Assembly (NCBI RefSeq): GCF_008123515.1
Contig: NZ_VSSR01000029.1
Coordinates: 1 to 64,000 of the forward strand
Reading direction: 5' to 3'
Length of the DNA: 64,000 bases
Source: Bradyrhizobium cytisi
GTDB lineage: Bacteria > Pseudomonadota > Alphaproteobacteria > Rhizobiales > Xanthobacteraceae
In this document: positions 1-8,741 of the stretch, piece by piece
How the letters are laid out: each line of letters starts with the position of its first letter
How positions within the stretch are numbered: position 1 is the first letter of the stretch
Program-made: the position numbers and the translations under genes
Notes under the pieces: generated by a model
The model's database searches: none
What the model saw: the letters and a program-made list of their open reading frames with translations, nothing else
Told to the model about the DNA's origin: nothing

Positions 1-19
1 AGATGTGTATAAGAGACAG
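1..19 (+). other. Tn5/Nextera mosaic-end adapter (library artefact)
   Basis: The first 19 bases, AGATGTGTATAAGAGACAG, are identical to the hyperactive Tn5 transposase mosaic end used in tagmentation libraries. They sit exactly at the window edge and nothing else of Tn5 follows, so this is most likely untrimmed adapter at a contig end and not genomic sequence. Genomic sequence should be taken to begin at about base 20. Confidence 0.93.
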
Positions 20-77
20 GGCATCCCATAGCCCACAAGGGGAGAGGGTGCACCGTTAGCGCCGCCGCTTGCGCGCC

Positions 78-2126
78 TCAATGCATCCCCAGCACCCGCG
101 GCAGCCACAGCGTCAGATCGGGCCAGTAGGTCACGATGACGAGGAAGCCGAGCATGGTGAGAAGCCACGGCATCACCGCTCCCGCCAGATCGGTGATGCG
201 CATTCGCGCGATCATCGATGCGACGTAGAGGTTCAAGCCGACAGGCGGATGGCAGAGGCCGACCTCCATGTTGACGTCCATGACGATGCCGAAATGGACG
301 AGGTCGATGCCGAGCTTCTTGGCCGCCGGCGCCAGGATCGGCGCCATGATCAGGATGATCGAGTTCGGCTCCATGAAGTTGCCGGCGAGCAGCAGCAGCA
401 CGTTGACGACCAGCAGGAAGCCGACCCAGCCGAGGTTCTGCGCCGCGATCCAATCGGCCAAGGTCGCCGGCAGGTTCTCGTTGGAGAGCACGAAGGAGAA
501 CAGCACCGCGTTGGTGACGATGTAGAGCAGCATCGCGCTGGTGTTGGCGGCGCGCAACAGCACCCGCGGCACGTCCACTATCTTGATGGCCTTGTAGACG
601 AACACGGCGATGATGAAGGAATAGACCGCGGCCATCGCGGCGGCTTCGGTGGCAGTGAACAGGCCGCTGTAGATGCCGCCGATGATGATGACGACCAGCA
701 TCAGGCCCCAGATGCTCTCGCGAAAGGCGTGGAGCGTCTCGCCCCAGGTCGCCTTCTGCATCCGGGGATAGTCGCGTTTGCGCGCGAGCCACCAAGTGAC
801 GATGCAGAGCATCGTCGTCAGCAGCATGCCTGGCAGCAGGCCGGCAACGAACAGCGCGCCGATCGAGGTGTTGGTCGAGACCGCATAGACGATCTTCGGG
901 ATCGACGGCAGCATCAATATGCCAAGCGAGCCGGCGACCGTGATGATGCCGGCGCCGAAGCGCATGGGATAGCCGTGGCGGACCATCTCGGGCAGCACGA
1001 TGGCGCCGATCGCGGCGACCGTCGCCACGCTCGAGCCGCACACCAATGCGAACATCGCGCAGGCGACGATGCCGGCGAGCCCCAGGCCGCCATGCCAGTG
1101 CCCGATCAGCGAGGTCGCGAAATTGATCATGCGGCGCGCGACGCCGCCATGGGTCAGGAAATTTCCGGCGAGGATGAAGAACGGGATCGCCATGATCTCG
1201 AAGCCCTCGATGCCCGTGAAGAGCTTCATCGAGACGGCTTCGATCGGCACTGTCGTCAGCGTGAACAGGAACGTCATCACGGTGAGGCCGAGCGCGATCG
1301 AGACCGGAATGCCGGTCAGCATCAGCGCGATCAGCAGCGCGAACACCGTGAAGGCGCGCAGCCAATGCGGCAGCACGATGAAGCCGGTCTTCTCGCCAAG
1401 GCAGAGCGCGAAGATCAGGATCGGCGCCATGATCAGGATCACGCCGAGCGGCGAGACTTTGCGGGAAGCCGCCTTCGTAGCAGTGCCGGCGGGCTGCGGA
1501 TGCAGCGCCGGCGAAACAGCGGCCTCCACGCCTTCGACATGGGTCTCGTCATGATGCGGCAGATCGCCGGTCCAGTAATAGAACCAGGAGACCTGAAGAA
1601 AGCGGAAGCACATCAACCCGGAGCCGAGCGGGATCGCCAGATAGACGAACCACATCGGCGCTTCCAGGTCGTTGGACTGCTGCCCGGTGTGGAACATCTC
1701 GCGCACGAAGGAGGCGCCGAAAGCGGCGATCATGCCGGTGAACAGCGCGCCGCACAGCAGCGAGAACAGGATCACATGCTTGCGCGAATGCTCGGGCAGG
1801 CGGTTGACGAGCAGATCGACGCCGACATGGATGCCGGTGCGCACGCCATAGGCCGCGCCGAACTTCGCCATCCAGATGAACATGTAGATGCAGAGTTCCT
1901 GCGCCCAGGACAGATCGAGCTCGGACAGGAAGGTGAATACCGCCATCGACAGCGACGCGAGCCAGGTCATCCCGTGCGCGGCCGCCCATCGCGAGAACAC
2001 GATCGATTCGCCGGCACCATACCGGTGCACCACCGCGATGAAGATCAGGCCGGTTGCAGCCGCAATGAGCGTCGCGATCAACCATTCTTCGAGATGATTG
2101 AGCCCCTGGTTCAGCACGCGAAGCAA
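78..2126 (-). CDS. TRAP transporter, fused small and large permease (DctQ-DctM)
   Basis: 682-residue inner-membrane protein of a tripartite ATP-independent periplasmic (TRAP) importer, which drives uptake of organic acids or similar solutes with an ion gradient. Residues about 1-190 are DctQ-like with four hydrophobic segments. A polar, Ala/Pro-rich linker of about 30 residues follows, and the rest is DctM-like with about a dozen membrane segments (for example the stretch with GNFLTHGGVARRM). Fused Q-M subunits are a known variant. The gene lies downstream of the binding protein dctP on the same strand, separated by 80 bases that hold a strong stem-loop. The substrate cannot be read from the sequence. 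Confidence 0.93.
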   Translation of the reverse strand: MLRVLNQGLNHLEEWLIATLIAAATGLIFIAVVHRYGAGESIVFSRWAAAHGMTWLASLSMAVFTFLSELDLSWAQELCIYMFIWMAKFGAAYGVRTGIHVGVDLLVNRLPEHSRKHVILFSLLCGALFTGMIAAFGASFVREMFHTGQQSNDLEAPMWFVYLAIPLGSGLMCFRFLQVSWFYYWTGDLPHHDETHVEGVEAAVSPALHPQPAGTATKAASRKVSPLGVILIMAPILIFALCLGEKTGFIVLPHWLRAFTVFALLIALMLTGIPVSIALGLTVMTFLFTLTTVPIEAVSMKLFTGIEGFEIMAIPFFILAGNFLTHGGVARRMINFATSLIGHWHGGLGLAGIVACAMFALVCGSSVATVAAIGAIVLPEMVRHGYPMRFGAGIITVAGSLGILMLPSIPKIVYAVSTNTSIGALFVAGLLPGMLLTTMLCIVTWWLARKRDYPRMQKATWGETLHAFRESIWGLMLVVIIIGGIYSGLFTATEAAAMAAVYSFIIAVFVYKAIKIVDVPRVLLRAANTSAMLLYIVTNAVLFSFVLSNENLPATLADWIAAQNLGWVGFLLVVNVLLLLAGNFMEPNSIILIMAPILAPAAKKLGIDLVHFGIVMDVNMEVGLCHPPVGLNLYVASMIARMRITDLAGAVMPWLLTMLGFLVIVTYWPDLTLWLPRVLGMH

Positions 2127-2150
2127 ATCAAAGTCCCCCTATCGATACGA

Positions 2151-2182
2151 AACGGTCGGGAGTGCATACACTCCCGACCGTT
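2151..2182 (-). promoter_or_regulatory. intercistronic stem-loop between dctP and dctQM
   Basis: Perfect 13-bp inverted repeat (2151-2163 pairs with 2170-2182) with a 6-base loop, lying in the 80-base gap between the binding-protein gene and the permease gene. No long T-run follows on the minus strand. It is therefore more likely a partial terminator or mRNA-stabilising hairpin that keeps the binding protein in excess over the permease. This role is inferred from position; the repeat itself is directly visible. Confidence 0.7.
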
Positions 2183-2206
2183 GGTATTGTTCTCCCGGAA
2201 AACGCG

Positions 2207-3208
2207 TCAGTTCATCTTGACGTCGAGCTCCTTGGCGACGAGATCGAGCACTTCCTGCCCGACCCGGCCTTTAGCCCATTTGTAGGTCGGCTGCATCGCC
2301 TCCTGCCACGCCTTGCGATCGGCGTCGGTGAGATAATGCAGCGTGGTCTTGCCCGTCTTCTTGATCTCGGCCAGCGCGTCCTCGTTCTCCTGGTGCGCGA
2401 TCTGGTTGGTATATTCGGTCGCGTCTGCCATCGCCTTCTCGAGCTGGGCGCGGATGTCAGGCGGCAGGCCGGACCAGAATTTCGAGTTGACGATCACGGC
2501 GTATTGCAGATGTGCGTGATAGGACACGGTGATGTCCTTCTGCACTTCGTAGAACTTCTGCGTCAGATAGTTGGACGCCGTGTTCTCGCAGCCGTCGACC
2601 ACGCCGGTCTGCAGCGCCTGGTAGACCTCCGAGAACGCCATGATCTGCGGGATCGAGCCCATCAGGCGAAAATACTGGTCGGCGATCTTCGATCCGGAGA
2701 TGCGGAATTTCAGGCCCTTGAAATCTTCCGGCTTCGTCAGCGGACGGCTCGACGACACCATGTGGAAGCCGTTGTCCCAATAGGCGAGACCGGTGATGCC
2801 CTTGGCTTCCAGCTTCTGGAACAGCCATTTGCCGAGGGTGCCCTTCATCGCATTGGAATAGGTCGCGTCGTCCTTGAACAGCCAGGGCAGGTCGAGCGCC
2901 TCGAATTCCTTGATGCCGAGCGGCGCGAATTTCGCGGTCGATGGTGCGAGCATCTGCACCGAGCCGAGCTGGAGCGCCTCGATCTCCTCCTTGTCCTTGT
3001 AGAGCGAGGAGTTCGGATAGATTTCGATCTTGACCTTGCCGTCGGTGTACTTCTCGGCGAGCTCCTTGAACTTCAGCGCGCCCTTGCCCTTCGGGGTGTC
3101 GTTGGCGACGACGTGGCTGAACTTGATGATGATCGGGCTCTGCGCCTGGGCAACAGCAGGGGCCAGAGCGAACGCGGCTGCGGCGACCGCAAAGAGCAGT
3201 TTGCGCAT
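2207..3208 (-). CDS. TRAP transporter periplasmic substrate-binding protein (DctP family)
   Basis: 333-residue solute receptor that captures ligand in the periplasm and delivers it to the QM permease encoded just downstream. The ATG at 3208 is chosen because it is preceded by GGGAGGT at good spacing and opens a clean signal peptide (MRKLLFAVAAAAFALAPAVA, cleavage near QA-QS). The open frame continues about 100 bases upstream but without a signal peptide. The mature part shows the family pattern, including FSHVVANDTPKG near the N-terminus and the region around GVVDGCENTASNYL, which corresponds to the usual GxxDG ligand loop. Length is normal for the family. Confidence 0.93.
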   Translation of the reverse strand: MRKLLFAVAAAAFALAPAVAQAQSPIIIKFSHVVANDTPKGKGALKFKELAEKYTDGKVKIEIYPNSSLYKDKEEIEALQLGSVQMLAPSTAKFAPLGIKEFEALDLPWLFKDDATYSNAMKGTLGKWLFQKLEAKGITGLAYWDNGFHMVSSSRPLTKPEDFKGLKFRISGSKIADQYFRLMGSIPQIMAFSEVYQALQTGVVDGCENTASNYLTQKFYEVQKDITVSYHAHLQYAVIVNSKFWSGLPPDIRAQLEKAMADATEYTNQIAHQENEDALAEIKKTGKTTLHYLTDADRKAWQEAMQPTYKWAKGRVGQEVLDLVAKELDVKMN

Positions 3209-3310
3209 GAAGGACCTCCCCAACAACCTCGGAAACCGGGTGCTTTTTGTTTTACGGTTCCAGTAGTGGCAGCAATCCGGACCCCGAACAACTAGACCTA
3301 AGCCCAATTT

Positions 3311-3342
3311 GCCGCAGCGAAGCTATGCCGCAGCGAAGCTAT
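3311..3342. repeat. two perfect tandem copies of a 16-bp unit
   Basis: The 16-mer GCCGCAGCGAAGCTAT occurs twice without interruption (3311-3326 and 3327-3342) in the 214-base gap upstream of dctP. It could be a slippage duplication or paired protein-binding sites. Apart from this, nothing recognisable is present between 3209 and 3422. Confidence 0.8.
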
Positions 3343-3422
3343 CTTGATGGCGGCCGCATGCGCAACCCGACGCCCGCTCCGGCCGCTCCCAGCGAGCGCT
3401 TATGTCGCATCGCCGAAGGACA

Positions 3423-4193
3423 TTAACCCTTGCGCTGGGCAACCATGAACAGCCGACGGAACGGGAATAGTGTCTGCCCCGCGGCGTTCTTCGGATAGGC
3501 CTTCGCCACTCGCATCCCGTAGGCCGCTTCGAACGCGGCCTTCTCGTCGCCCTCGAGCACGTCGAGATAGCGCGTCAGCCAGGTGCCCTTGGTCCATTCC
3601 TTCACGGGATTGTCGCCTTCGAGAACCTGGAGATATTCGGTCTCCCAGATGTCGATGTTCTGCGCCAGCGGCGCGAGCAAATCGTGATAGAAGGCCGGCC
3701 CCTCGACCGGCGGCGGCGTCACGAGGTGCTCGACCTTGGACCGCCAGGGCCCGCTCAAGGCGGTCTCGCCGATCAGCACATGCGAAGGCGCCAGGAAGTT
3801 ACGCGGCATTTGCACCGCAAGCATGCCGCCGGGCGCGACTTTCTCCATCACCGACGGAAAGAGTGCCGCATGATCGGGCAGCCAGTGCAGTGCGGCATTG
3901 GAATAGACGACGTCATATTGCTTGGCGGGGCGCCAATGACCGAGGTCTTCATGTGACCATTCCACATCAGGCGCGGCTTTGCGCCCCGCAGCAACCATCT
4001 CGGCCGAGCCCTCGACCCCGGTCACCGCGGCGGACGGCCAGCGCTCCCTAATCAGCTTGGTGACATTGCCGGCGCCGGCGCCAAGGTCGGCGACCTCGCG
4101 AGGACCGAGATCGGGAATCCGCATCAGCAGGTCCAGCGCGGGCCGGAGCCGGTGGCCGGAAAATTTCAGATATTGCTGCGGATCCCACACCAT
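3423..4193 (-). CDS. tam: trans-aconitate 2-methyltransferase-like SAM methyltransferase
   Basis: 256-residue class I SAM-dependent methyltransferase, close to the length of E. coli Tam (252), which methyl-esterifies trans-aconitate to relieve inhibition of aconitase. The start MVWDPQQYLKFSGHRLRPAL at 4193 matches the family N-terminus; the frame runs on upstream but without similarity. Motif I is VADLGAGAGNVT, and the acidic residue of the second strand is in GVEGS. The stretch containing SNAALHWLPDH is typical of Tam, as are the late FPFRRLFMVA residues. Transcribed divergently from the SDR at 4336. Function is by family resemblance; related methyltransferases with other substrates cannot be excluded. 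Confidence 0.85.
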   Translation of the reverse strand: MVWDPQQYLKFSGHRLRPALDLLMRIPDLGPREVADLGAGAGNVTKLIRERWPSAAVTGVEGSAEMVAAGRKAAPDVEWSHEDLGHWRPAKQYDVVYSNAALHWLPDHAALFPSVMEKVAPGGMLAVQMPRNFLAPSHVLIGETALSGPWRSKVEHLVTPPPVEGPAFYHDLLAPLAQNIDIWETEYLQVLEGDNPVKEWTKGTWLTRYLDVLEGDEKAAFEAAYGMRVAKAYPKNAAGQTLFPFRRLFMVAQRKG

Positions 4194-4335
4194 AACCTGC
4201 GCCTTTTCTTTTTCGTGTTTCCTTCGTGGTCGCCCTTGGTTACCACTGCTCGTCCCGGTCGGGCAAATCGCCGCACCCGGGACAGGGCAGGAAACGAACA
4301 ACAAACGCAAAAAGCAAACAAGCGAGCGTGTGACC

Positions 4336-5079
4336 ATGGATCTCGGGCTGAAATCGAAAACCGCTGTCGTCACCGGAGCGAGCATCGGCATCGGCCGCGC
4401 CATCGCCAAGGGCCTCGCGGCCGAAGGCGTGCGCGTGGTCGGCGTGGCGCGGCGAACCGACCTGCTTGCCGAACTGGTGAAGGAGGTCGGCGGCGGGCTG
4501 ATCACGCCATTCGCGCAGGACGTGATGGCCAAGGACGCAGCGGAGAAGATCTCGGCCTTCGCGCTAAGGGAGTTCGGCCATGTCGATATTCTCATCAACA
4601 ATGCCGGCGGCAGCCGCCCCCTGCCGGTCGATGCGCCCGACAGCCAATGGGACGAGGCAATCGCGCTGAACTTCACCAGCTACCGCCGCATCGCGCATGC
4701 GCTGCTGCCGCAGATGATCGAACGCAAATGGGGCCGCATCGTCAACATCACCGGCAAGTCCGAGCCGGAAGGCCTCAACGCCGCCTTCGCGGCCAAGGCC
4801 GCCGTGCACGCCTGGGCCAAGGGCCTGTCGCGCGAGATCGGCGAGCACGGCATCACCATCAACTGCATCCCGCCCGGCCGCATCATGAGCGAGCAGATCC
4901 GCCGCAACTATCCGCCGGACTATCGCGAGCGCTTTGCCGAGGAAGAGATTCCGGTCGGCTATTGGGGCGAGCCGGAAGACCTCGCGGCGCTCGCGGTGTT
5001 TCTGGCCTCACCGGTCGCGCGCTACATCACGGGAACGGTGATCCCGGTGGATGGGGGGTTGAGACGGTATCAATTCTGA
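4336..5079 (+). CDS. SDR-family protein lacking the usual catalytic Tyr
   Basis: 247-residue short-chain dehydrogenase/reductase fold. The NAD(P)-binding TGASIGIG motif is near residue 15 and NNAGG is near residue 90. The start at 4336 precedes MDLGLKSKTAVVTG. In classical SDRs the active site is Ser...YxxxK. Here the corresponding segment reads GLNAAFAAKAAVHAW, where the Lys is kept but the position four residues before it is Ala. The usual Ser region is NITGKSEP. The cofactor-binding half looks intact, so it may be a divergent SDR subfamily with different chemistry or a binding protein. Convergent with the AraC gene; a 30-bp inverted repeat lies between them. Confidence 0.88.
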   Translation: MDLGLKSKTAVVTGASIGIGRAIAKGLAAEGVRVVGVARRTDLLAELVKEVGGGLITPFAQDVMAKDAAEKISAFALREFGHVDILINNAGGSRPLPVDAPDSQWDEAIALNFTSYRRIAHALLPQMIERKWGRIVNITGKSEPEGLNAAFAAKAAVHAWAKGLSREIGEHGITINCIPPGRIMSEQIRRNYPPDYRERFAEEEIPVGYWGEPEDLAALAVFLASPVARYITGTVIPVDGGLRRYQF

Positions 5080-5132
5080 GTTTCGCCTTCGCCACGCCTA
5101 TGGTGCGCCCCTAGCCTCGCTAGCATCCGCAT

Positions 5133-5212
5133 CGTCATTGCGAGCGCAGCGAAGCAATCCAGAATCCCGCCGCAGTGACAGTCTGGATTGCTTCGCTGCG
5201 CTCGCAATGACG
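5133..5212. repeat. dispersed palindromic repeat, perfect 30-bp arms
   Basis: Left arm 5133-5162 and right arm 5183-5212 are perfect reverse complements (30 bp) around a 20-base spacer. The right arm is repeated exactly at 44612-44641. It sits between two convergent genes, where the RNA hairpin could act as a bidirectional terminator. The family (core ATTGCGAGCGCAGCGAAGCA) resembles intergenic palindromes I associate with Bradyrhizobium genomes. Confidence 0.92.
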
Positions 5213-5230
5213 GAGTGCATCCGACGCAGA

Positions 5231-6160
5231 TCATGCGTCGCGGCTTGCCGTTCCCAGCGCATCGCGCCGCCATGCACCCGGGCTGACCCCTGTCGTCGCC
5301 GAGAAGACCCGCGTGAAGTGGCTCTGGTTGGCAAAGCCGGCCGAAATCGCAACCTCGGACAGCGACAGACCGCGCACGCTCATCAAGCGCTTGGCGGTTC
5401 GCACGCGATGATGCAGAAGCCAGCGATGCGGCGGCAGCCCCGTCGAGGCGCGAAACGCGCGCGAGAAATGGCTGACCGAGAGGCCGAGTTCGGCCGCGAT
5501 GGCCTGCAACGGCAGTTTGCCATTGAGGTCCGACTCGAGCTTGTCGCAGGCCCGCGCCAGCTGCCATGGGGCAAGTGCGCCCCGGCCGGTCTCGGCCTTG
5601 TGCCTGTAGCCTCCATAGGCCTGAGCGACGTGCGCGGTCAGCGCCAGCATCATGTGATCGATGAAGAGCTGGTTGGCCTCATCAGGCCGGCGCAGGCCCG
5701 CGCGCAGGGACGCGCCGATATGTCGGATGATTGCGTCATCGTGCCCGACAAGCCCGCAATCCAGCGCATCGATGCGTCGGGCCCCCGATTGATCGGCGAG
5801 ACCGTCGAGGGCCGAACGCGGCACGTAGAAATGGAGAGAATGAAGCGGTTTGTCGATCACGTAACGCGGGTCGGCCTTGAGATCGTAGAGATAGGTCGTC
5901 CCGGCGTGAACATCCGCTTTCTTGATGTGACGGCCCTGCTCCCAGAGCTCGCAGTCCGGATAGTCGCGCAGCTTGAGGCTGACGAGATAGGCATCTTCGG
6001 CAGCGAGCGAGCCGGAAAGGCCCGGCACAGGATTGTCGTTGCGTGTTTCGGTGACCGCAATCTCGGTGCCGCGCAGCGAGCGGGTCACCAGCGAGGGCGG
6101 CGCTTCCGCGAGGCGAAGGAAGTCTCCGAGCCGTTCGCCGTAAGCGCCTGTCCTGGTCAT
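5231..6160 (-). CDS. AraC-family transcriptional regulator
   Basis: 309-residue regulator. The N-terminal about 200 residues form a ligand-sensing or dimerisation region with a DUF-type cupin character (VHAGTTYLYDL). The C-terminal about 100 residues carry the two helix-turn-helix motifs of AraC proteins: LQAIAAELGLSVSHFSRAFR, followed by LSEVAISAGFANQSHFTRVF and a terminal TGVSPGAWRR. It most likely activates a nearby gene set. No target is evident, because the flanking SDR is convergent and about 500 bases of non-coding DNA lie upstream. Confidence 0.92.
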   Translation of the reverse strand: MTRTGAYGERLGDFLRLAEAPPSLVTRSLRGTEIAVTETRNDNPVPGLSGSLAAEDAYLVSLKLRDYPDCELWEQGRHIKKADVHAGTTYLYDLKADPRYVIDKPLHSLHFYVPRSALDGLADQSGARRIDALDCGLVGHDDAIIRHIGASLRAGLRRPDEANQLFIDHMMLALTAHVAQAYGGYRHKAETGRGALAPWQLARACDKLESDLNGKLPLQAIAAELGLSVSHFSRAFRASTGLPPHRWLLHHRVRTAKRLMSVRGLSLSEVAISAGFANQSHFTRVFSATTGVSPGAWRRDALGTASRDA

Positions 6161-6674
6161 CGGATGTCTCTTCTGTGAAGGTCCAAAGAAAGGACCAAGA
6201 GCAGGCCACAGCGTCCTGCCATTTCGAGAACAGTATATCGGCTATCCACCCATTGCTGTCCACGACCGACGACGTCGCACCCGGCAAGGCCTGCGCGCTC
6301 GCCCCAGCGCGACCGGTATCAAAATTTTCCAATCATTTCATAACGATCCGGTTCGCGCCTTGACGACCTGAGGGTGTCGTCGACCGAAACGCGGCGATCA
6401 CGACTTTTCACAAACGCACGCAAGCTGCACGCGTGAGGCATCCTGGGAGCAGGATCAGGCAACGCAGGGCAGCATCAGGAAAGACGCGGGCCTTCGTGCC
6501 GCCTAGAACCCGCAAATCAACGGTGCCTGAGCTGCAACGGATCGCCTTCGGCCCCCCGCCCGTTCGTTGAGCAGGGATCGCCAGACCGGCCCGTTCGGCT
6601 CCGCCATGCGGCGGCCGACGCCATGATCGCGACGTCGCGCACCCAGCGACGCGCCCCCAATACGAGCAAAGTCC
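6161..6674. other. intergenic region between two divergent AraC-type genes
   Basis: 514 bases with no credible gene. A short inverted repeat GGTCC-AAAGAAA-GGACC (6180-6196) lies 20 bases upstream of the minus-strand AraC gene and could be a binding site. The region must hold promoters for both divergent regulators, but I cannot assign -35/-10 boxes with confidence. Confidence 0.5.
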
Positions 6675-7625
6675 ATGAGCAAGATTGTGTTGCGTGAATC
6701 TTCGAATGAAATTCCCGCCGTGTCTCAGGTACGGCGCGACGCCCCGTCGGCCGGCGACCGGCCCCCTGCCGAAGTCGAGATGGCCCGCGTGCTCGGAACG
6801 GTGCCTTTTCGCATGGCATTGGATTCGTCCGGCGCCGGGATTGCGCACTGGAAGCACGAGCCGTTGCACGACGTCGTCGCGCCCATGGGCCACCACGTCA
6901 TCATGGCTTACAACTGCTCGGTCCAGCGGATGGAGCGGCGGTCCGGACGATCCGTCGCGATCGGGACGTTTCGCCCCGGCGTGGTGACCATCATTCCCGA
7001 AGGATCGAGCTCGCGGTGGGACATTCCAAAGCCCGTCGACGTCGTCCAGCTCTATCTTCCACAGGCAACGCTGACGCGTGTTGCGGACGAAGCCAAAGCC
7101 GGAACGCCGGCCGATCTTCTGGAGCGGACCGCCCATCCCGATCCCGTGACGTCCCGATTGCTCCTGAGTGCGGCGGATGTGCTGGAAGGCAACGAGGCGC
7201 TGGATACGCTGTTCAGGCAGCAACTGATGGATTTGCTGGCGACGCGCCTTCTCGCTGCGCACAGCGGCTCGCCGAACATAATCGCGCCGGTCAGGGGCGG
7301 GCTGGCGCCGAAGACGCTGCTTCGGGCGATCGAGCGCCTGCGCTCGGACAGCGATGACGACGTCTCACTCGGGGCGCTTGCTGCGGAGGCCGGCCTGTCG
7401 CGCTTTCACTTCTGCCGCGCATTCAAGGACAGTACCGGGCTTTCCCCTCATGCCTGGCTGCGCCAGCACCGGCTTGAGCAGGCCATGAACATGCTGCGCG
7501 ACACCGAATTGTCCGTCGTCTCGGTCGCGGCGACGCTCGGCTACGCCTCGCAGACCGCCTTTGCCGCCGCGTTTCGAAAGTTGACCGGGGAATCGCCGAG
7601 CGATTGGCGGCGACGCGCGCGTTAG
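6675..7625 (+). CDS. AraC-family transcriptional regulator
   Basis: 316-residue regulator with a C-terminal AraC DNA-binding domain: LGALAAEAGLSRFHFCRAFK and LSVVSVAATLGYASQTAFAA form the two helix-turn-helix motifs, ending TGESPSDWRRRAR. The N-terminal part carries YNCSVQRMERR and IIPEGSSSRWDI, typical of cupin-type AraC regulators. The gene is immediately upstream of, and co-directional with, the hydrolase/oxidoreductase/MBL/SDR cluster (7725-11817), which it probably controls; that link is positional inference. The N-terminal about 40 residues are polar and the true start could be a later Met. Confidence 0.9.
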   Translation: MSKIVLRESSNEIPAVSQVRRDAPSAGDRPPAEVEMARVLGTVPFRMALDSSGAGIAHWKHEPLHDVVAPMGHHVIMAYNCSVQRMERRSGRSVAIGTFRPGVVTIIPEGSSSRWDIPKPVDVVQLYLPQATLTRVADEAKAGTPADLLERTAHPDPVTSRLLLSAADVLEGNEALDTLFRQQLMDLLATRLLAAHSGSPNIIAPVRGGLAPKTLLRAIERLRSDSDDDVSLGALAAEAGLSRFHFCRAFKDSTGLSPHAWLRQHRLEQAMNMLRDTELSVVSVAATLGYASQTAFAAAFRKLTGESPSDWRRRAR

Positions 7626-7724
7626 CAGCAATCGCGCTGCAATCGCGTCAATCGCGCTGGGGCATCGGCCCATGCGGTTCGCTAGGAATCATGGTGTCCA
7701 CAACTCCAGAAATGGAAACTGCAA

Positions 7725-8698
7725 ATGGCCTTGATCAATTCCGTCAGCCGGCTCGCGAGCACCTCGCGGCGGAAAATCCTCGCGACAACGCTCATGTACG
7801 CGGCATCGATGACTGTCCGCTCCACCTCGGCAGCGGGTAGCGAAACGAAAACAGCGACCCTCTCGACCGGAACGAACGACGTTGCGACCTCGATTACCAC
7901 CAACGACGGCGTGACTGGGGACCGAAGTCCGCGCAGCCGATCGTGTTTCATCATGGCTGGCCGCTCAGCGCCGATGACTGGGATGCCCAGATGCTCTTTT
8001 TTGTCGGCAAGGGCTTTCGCGTGATCGCGCATGATCGCCGCGGTCATGGCCGCTCGAGCCAGGTCAGCGACGGGCATGACATGGATCATTATGCGGCCGA
8101 TGTCGCAGCCCTCGTCGAGCATCTCGATCTTCGCAACGCCATTCACGTCGGCCACTCCACAGGCGGCGGCGAGGCCACGCGCTACGTCGCGCGTCATGGC
8201 CGCGATCGCGTCGCCAGGCTGGTGCTGATCGGCGCCGTGCCGCCGCTGATGTTGAAGACCGAGTCCAATCCCGGCGGATTGCCGCTTGAGGTGTTCGACG
8301 GCTTGCGCCGGCAGCTCGCCGCCAACAGGTCGCAATTCTATCTCGAATTCGCGGGCGGACCTTTCTATGGCTACAATCGTCCGGGTGCCGAGCCTTCGCA
8401 GGCCGCGATCTGGAACTGGTGGCGTCAAGGCATCATGGGCAGCAGCAAGGCCCACTACGACGGCATCAAGGCCTTCTCCGAGACCGACTTCACCGAAGAT
8501 CTGAAAGCCATCGCCGTGCCGACGCTGGTCCTGCACGGCGGCGATGACCAGATCGTCCCCGTTGCCGACTCGGCAGCGCTGTCGGCCCGCCTTTTGAAGC
8601 ACAGCACCCTGAAGATCTACGACCTGCTGCCGCACGGCCTGTGCACGACACATCCCGACATCGTCAACGCCGACCTGCTCAAATTCGTGACGGCGTAA
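7725..8698 (+). pseudogene. Tat-exported alpha/beta hydrolase (chloroperoxidase-like), frameshifted
   Basis: The reading frame from ATG 7725 begins with a twin-arginine signal (TSRRKILATT) and a mature N-terminus TSITTNDGV, then breaks at about 7912. The family continues in a different frame from GACTGGGGA (7913), giving DWGPKSAQPIVFHHGWPLSA through to the stop at 8698. The residues usually found between DGV and DWG (about five) are missing, consistent with a roughly 16-bp deletion. Downstream, the catalytic triad is intact: Ser in GHSTGGG, Asp in GGDDQIVP and His in LPHGL. Without the N-terminal strands an internal GTG start at 7943 is unlikely to yield an active enzyme. A sequencing error is possible. 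Confidence 0.8.
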
Positions 8699-8741
8699 CC
8701 ACGCGCTTCCATCGCAATACCTCAACCAAGGAACAATCGAC

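Noticed and set aside
69..2285. Long open frame (738 codons) opposite the TRAP permease gene
   Set aside because: Composition is dominated by His, Asp, Arg and Gln with no domain. It is the mirror of a GC-rich membrane-protein gene with real family similarity on the other strand.
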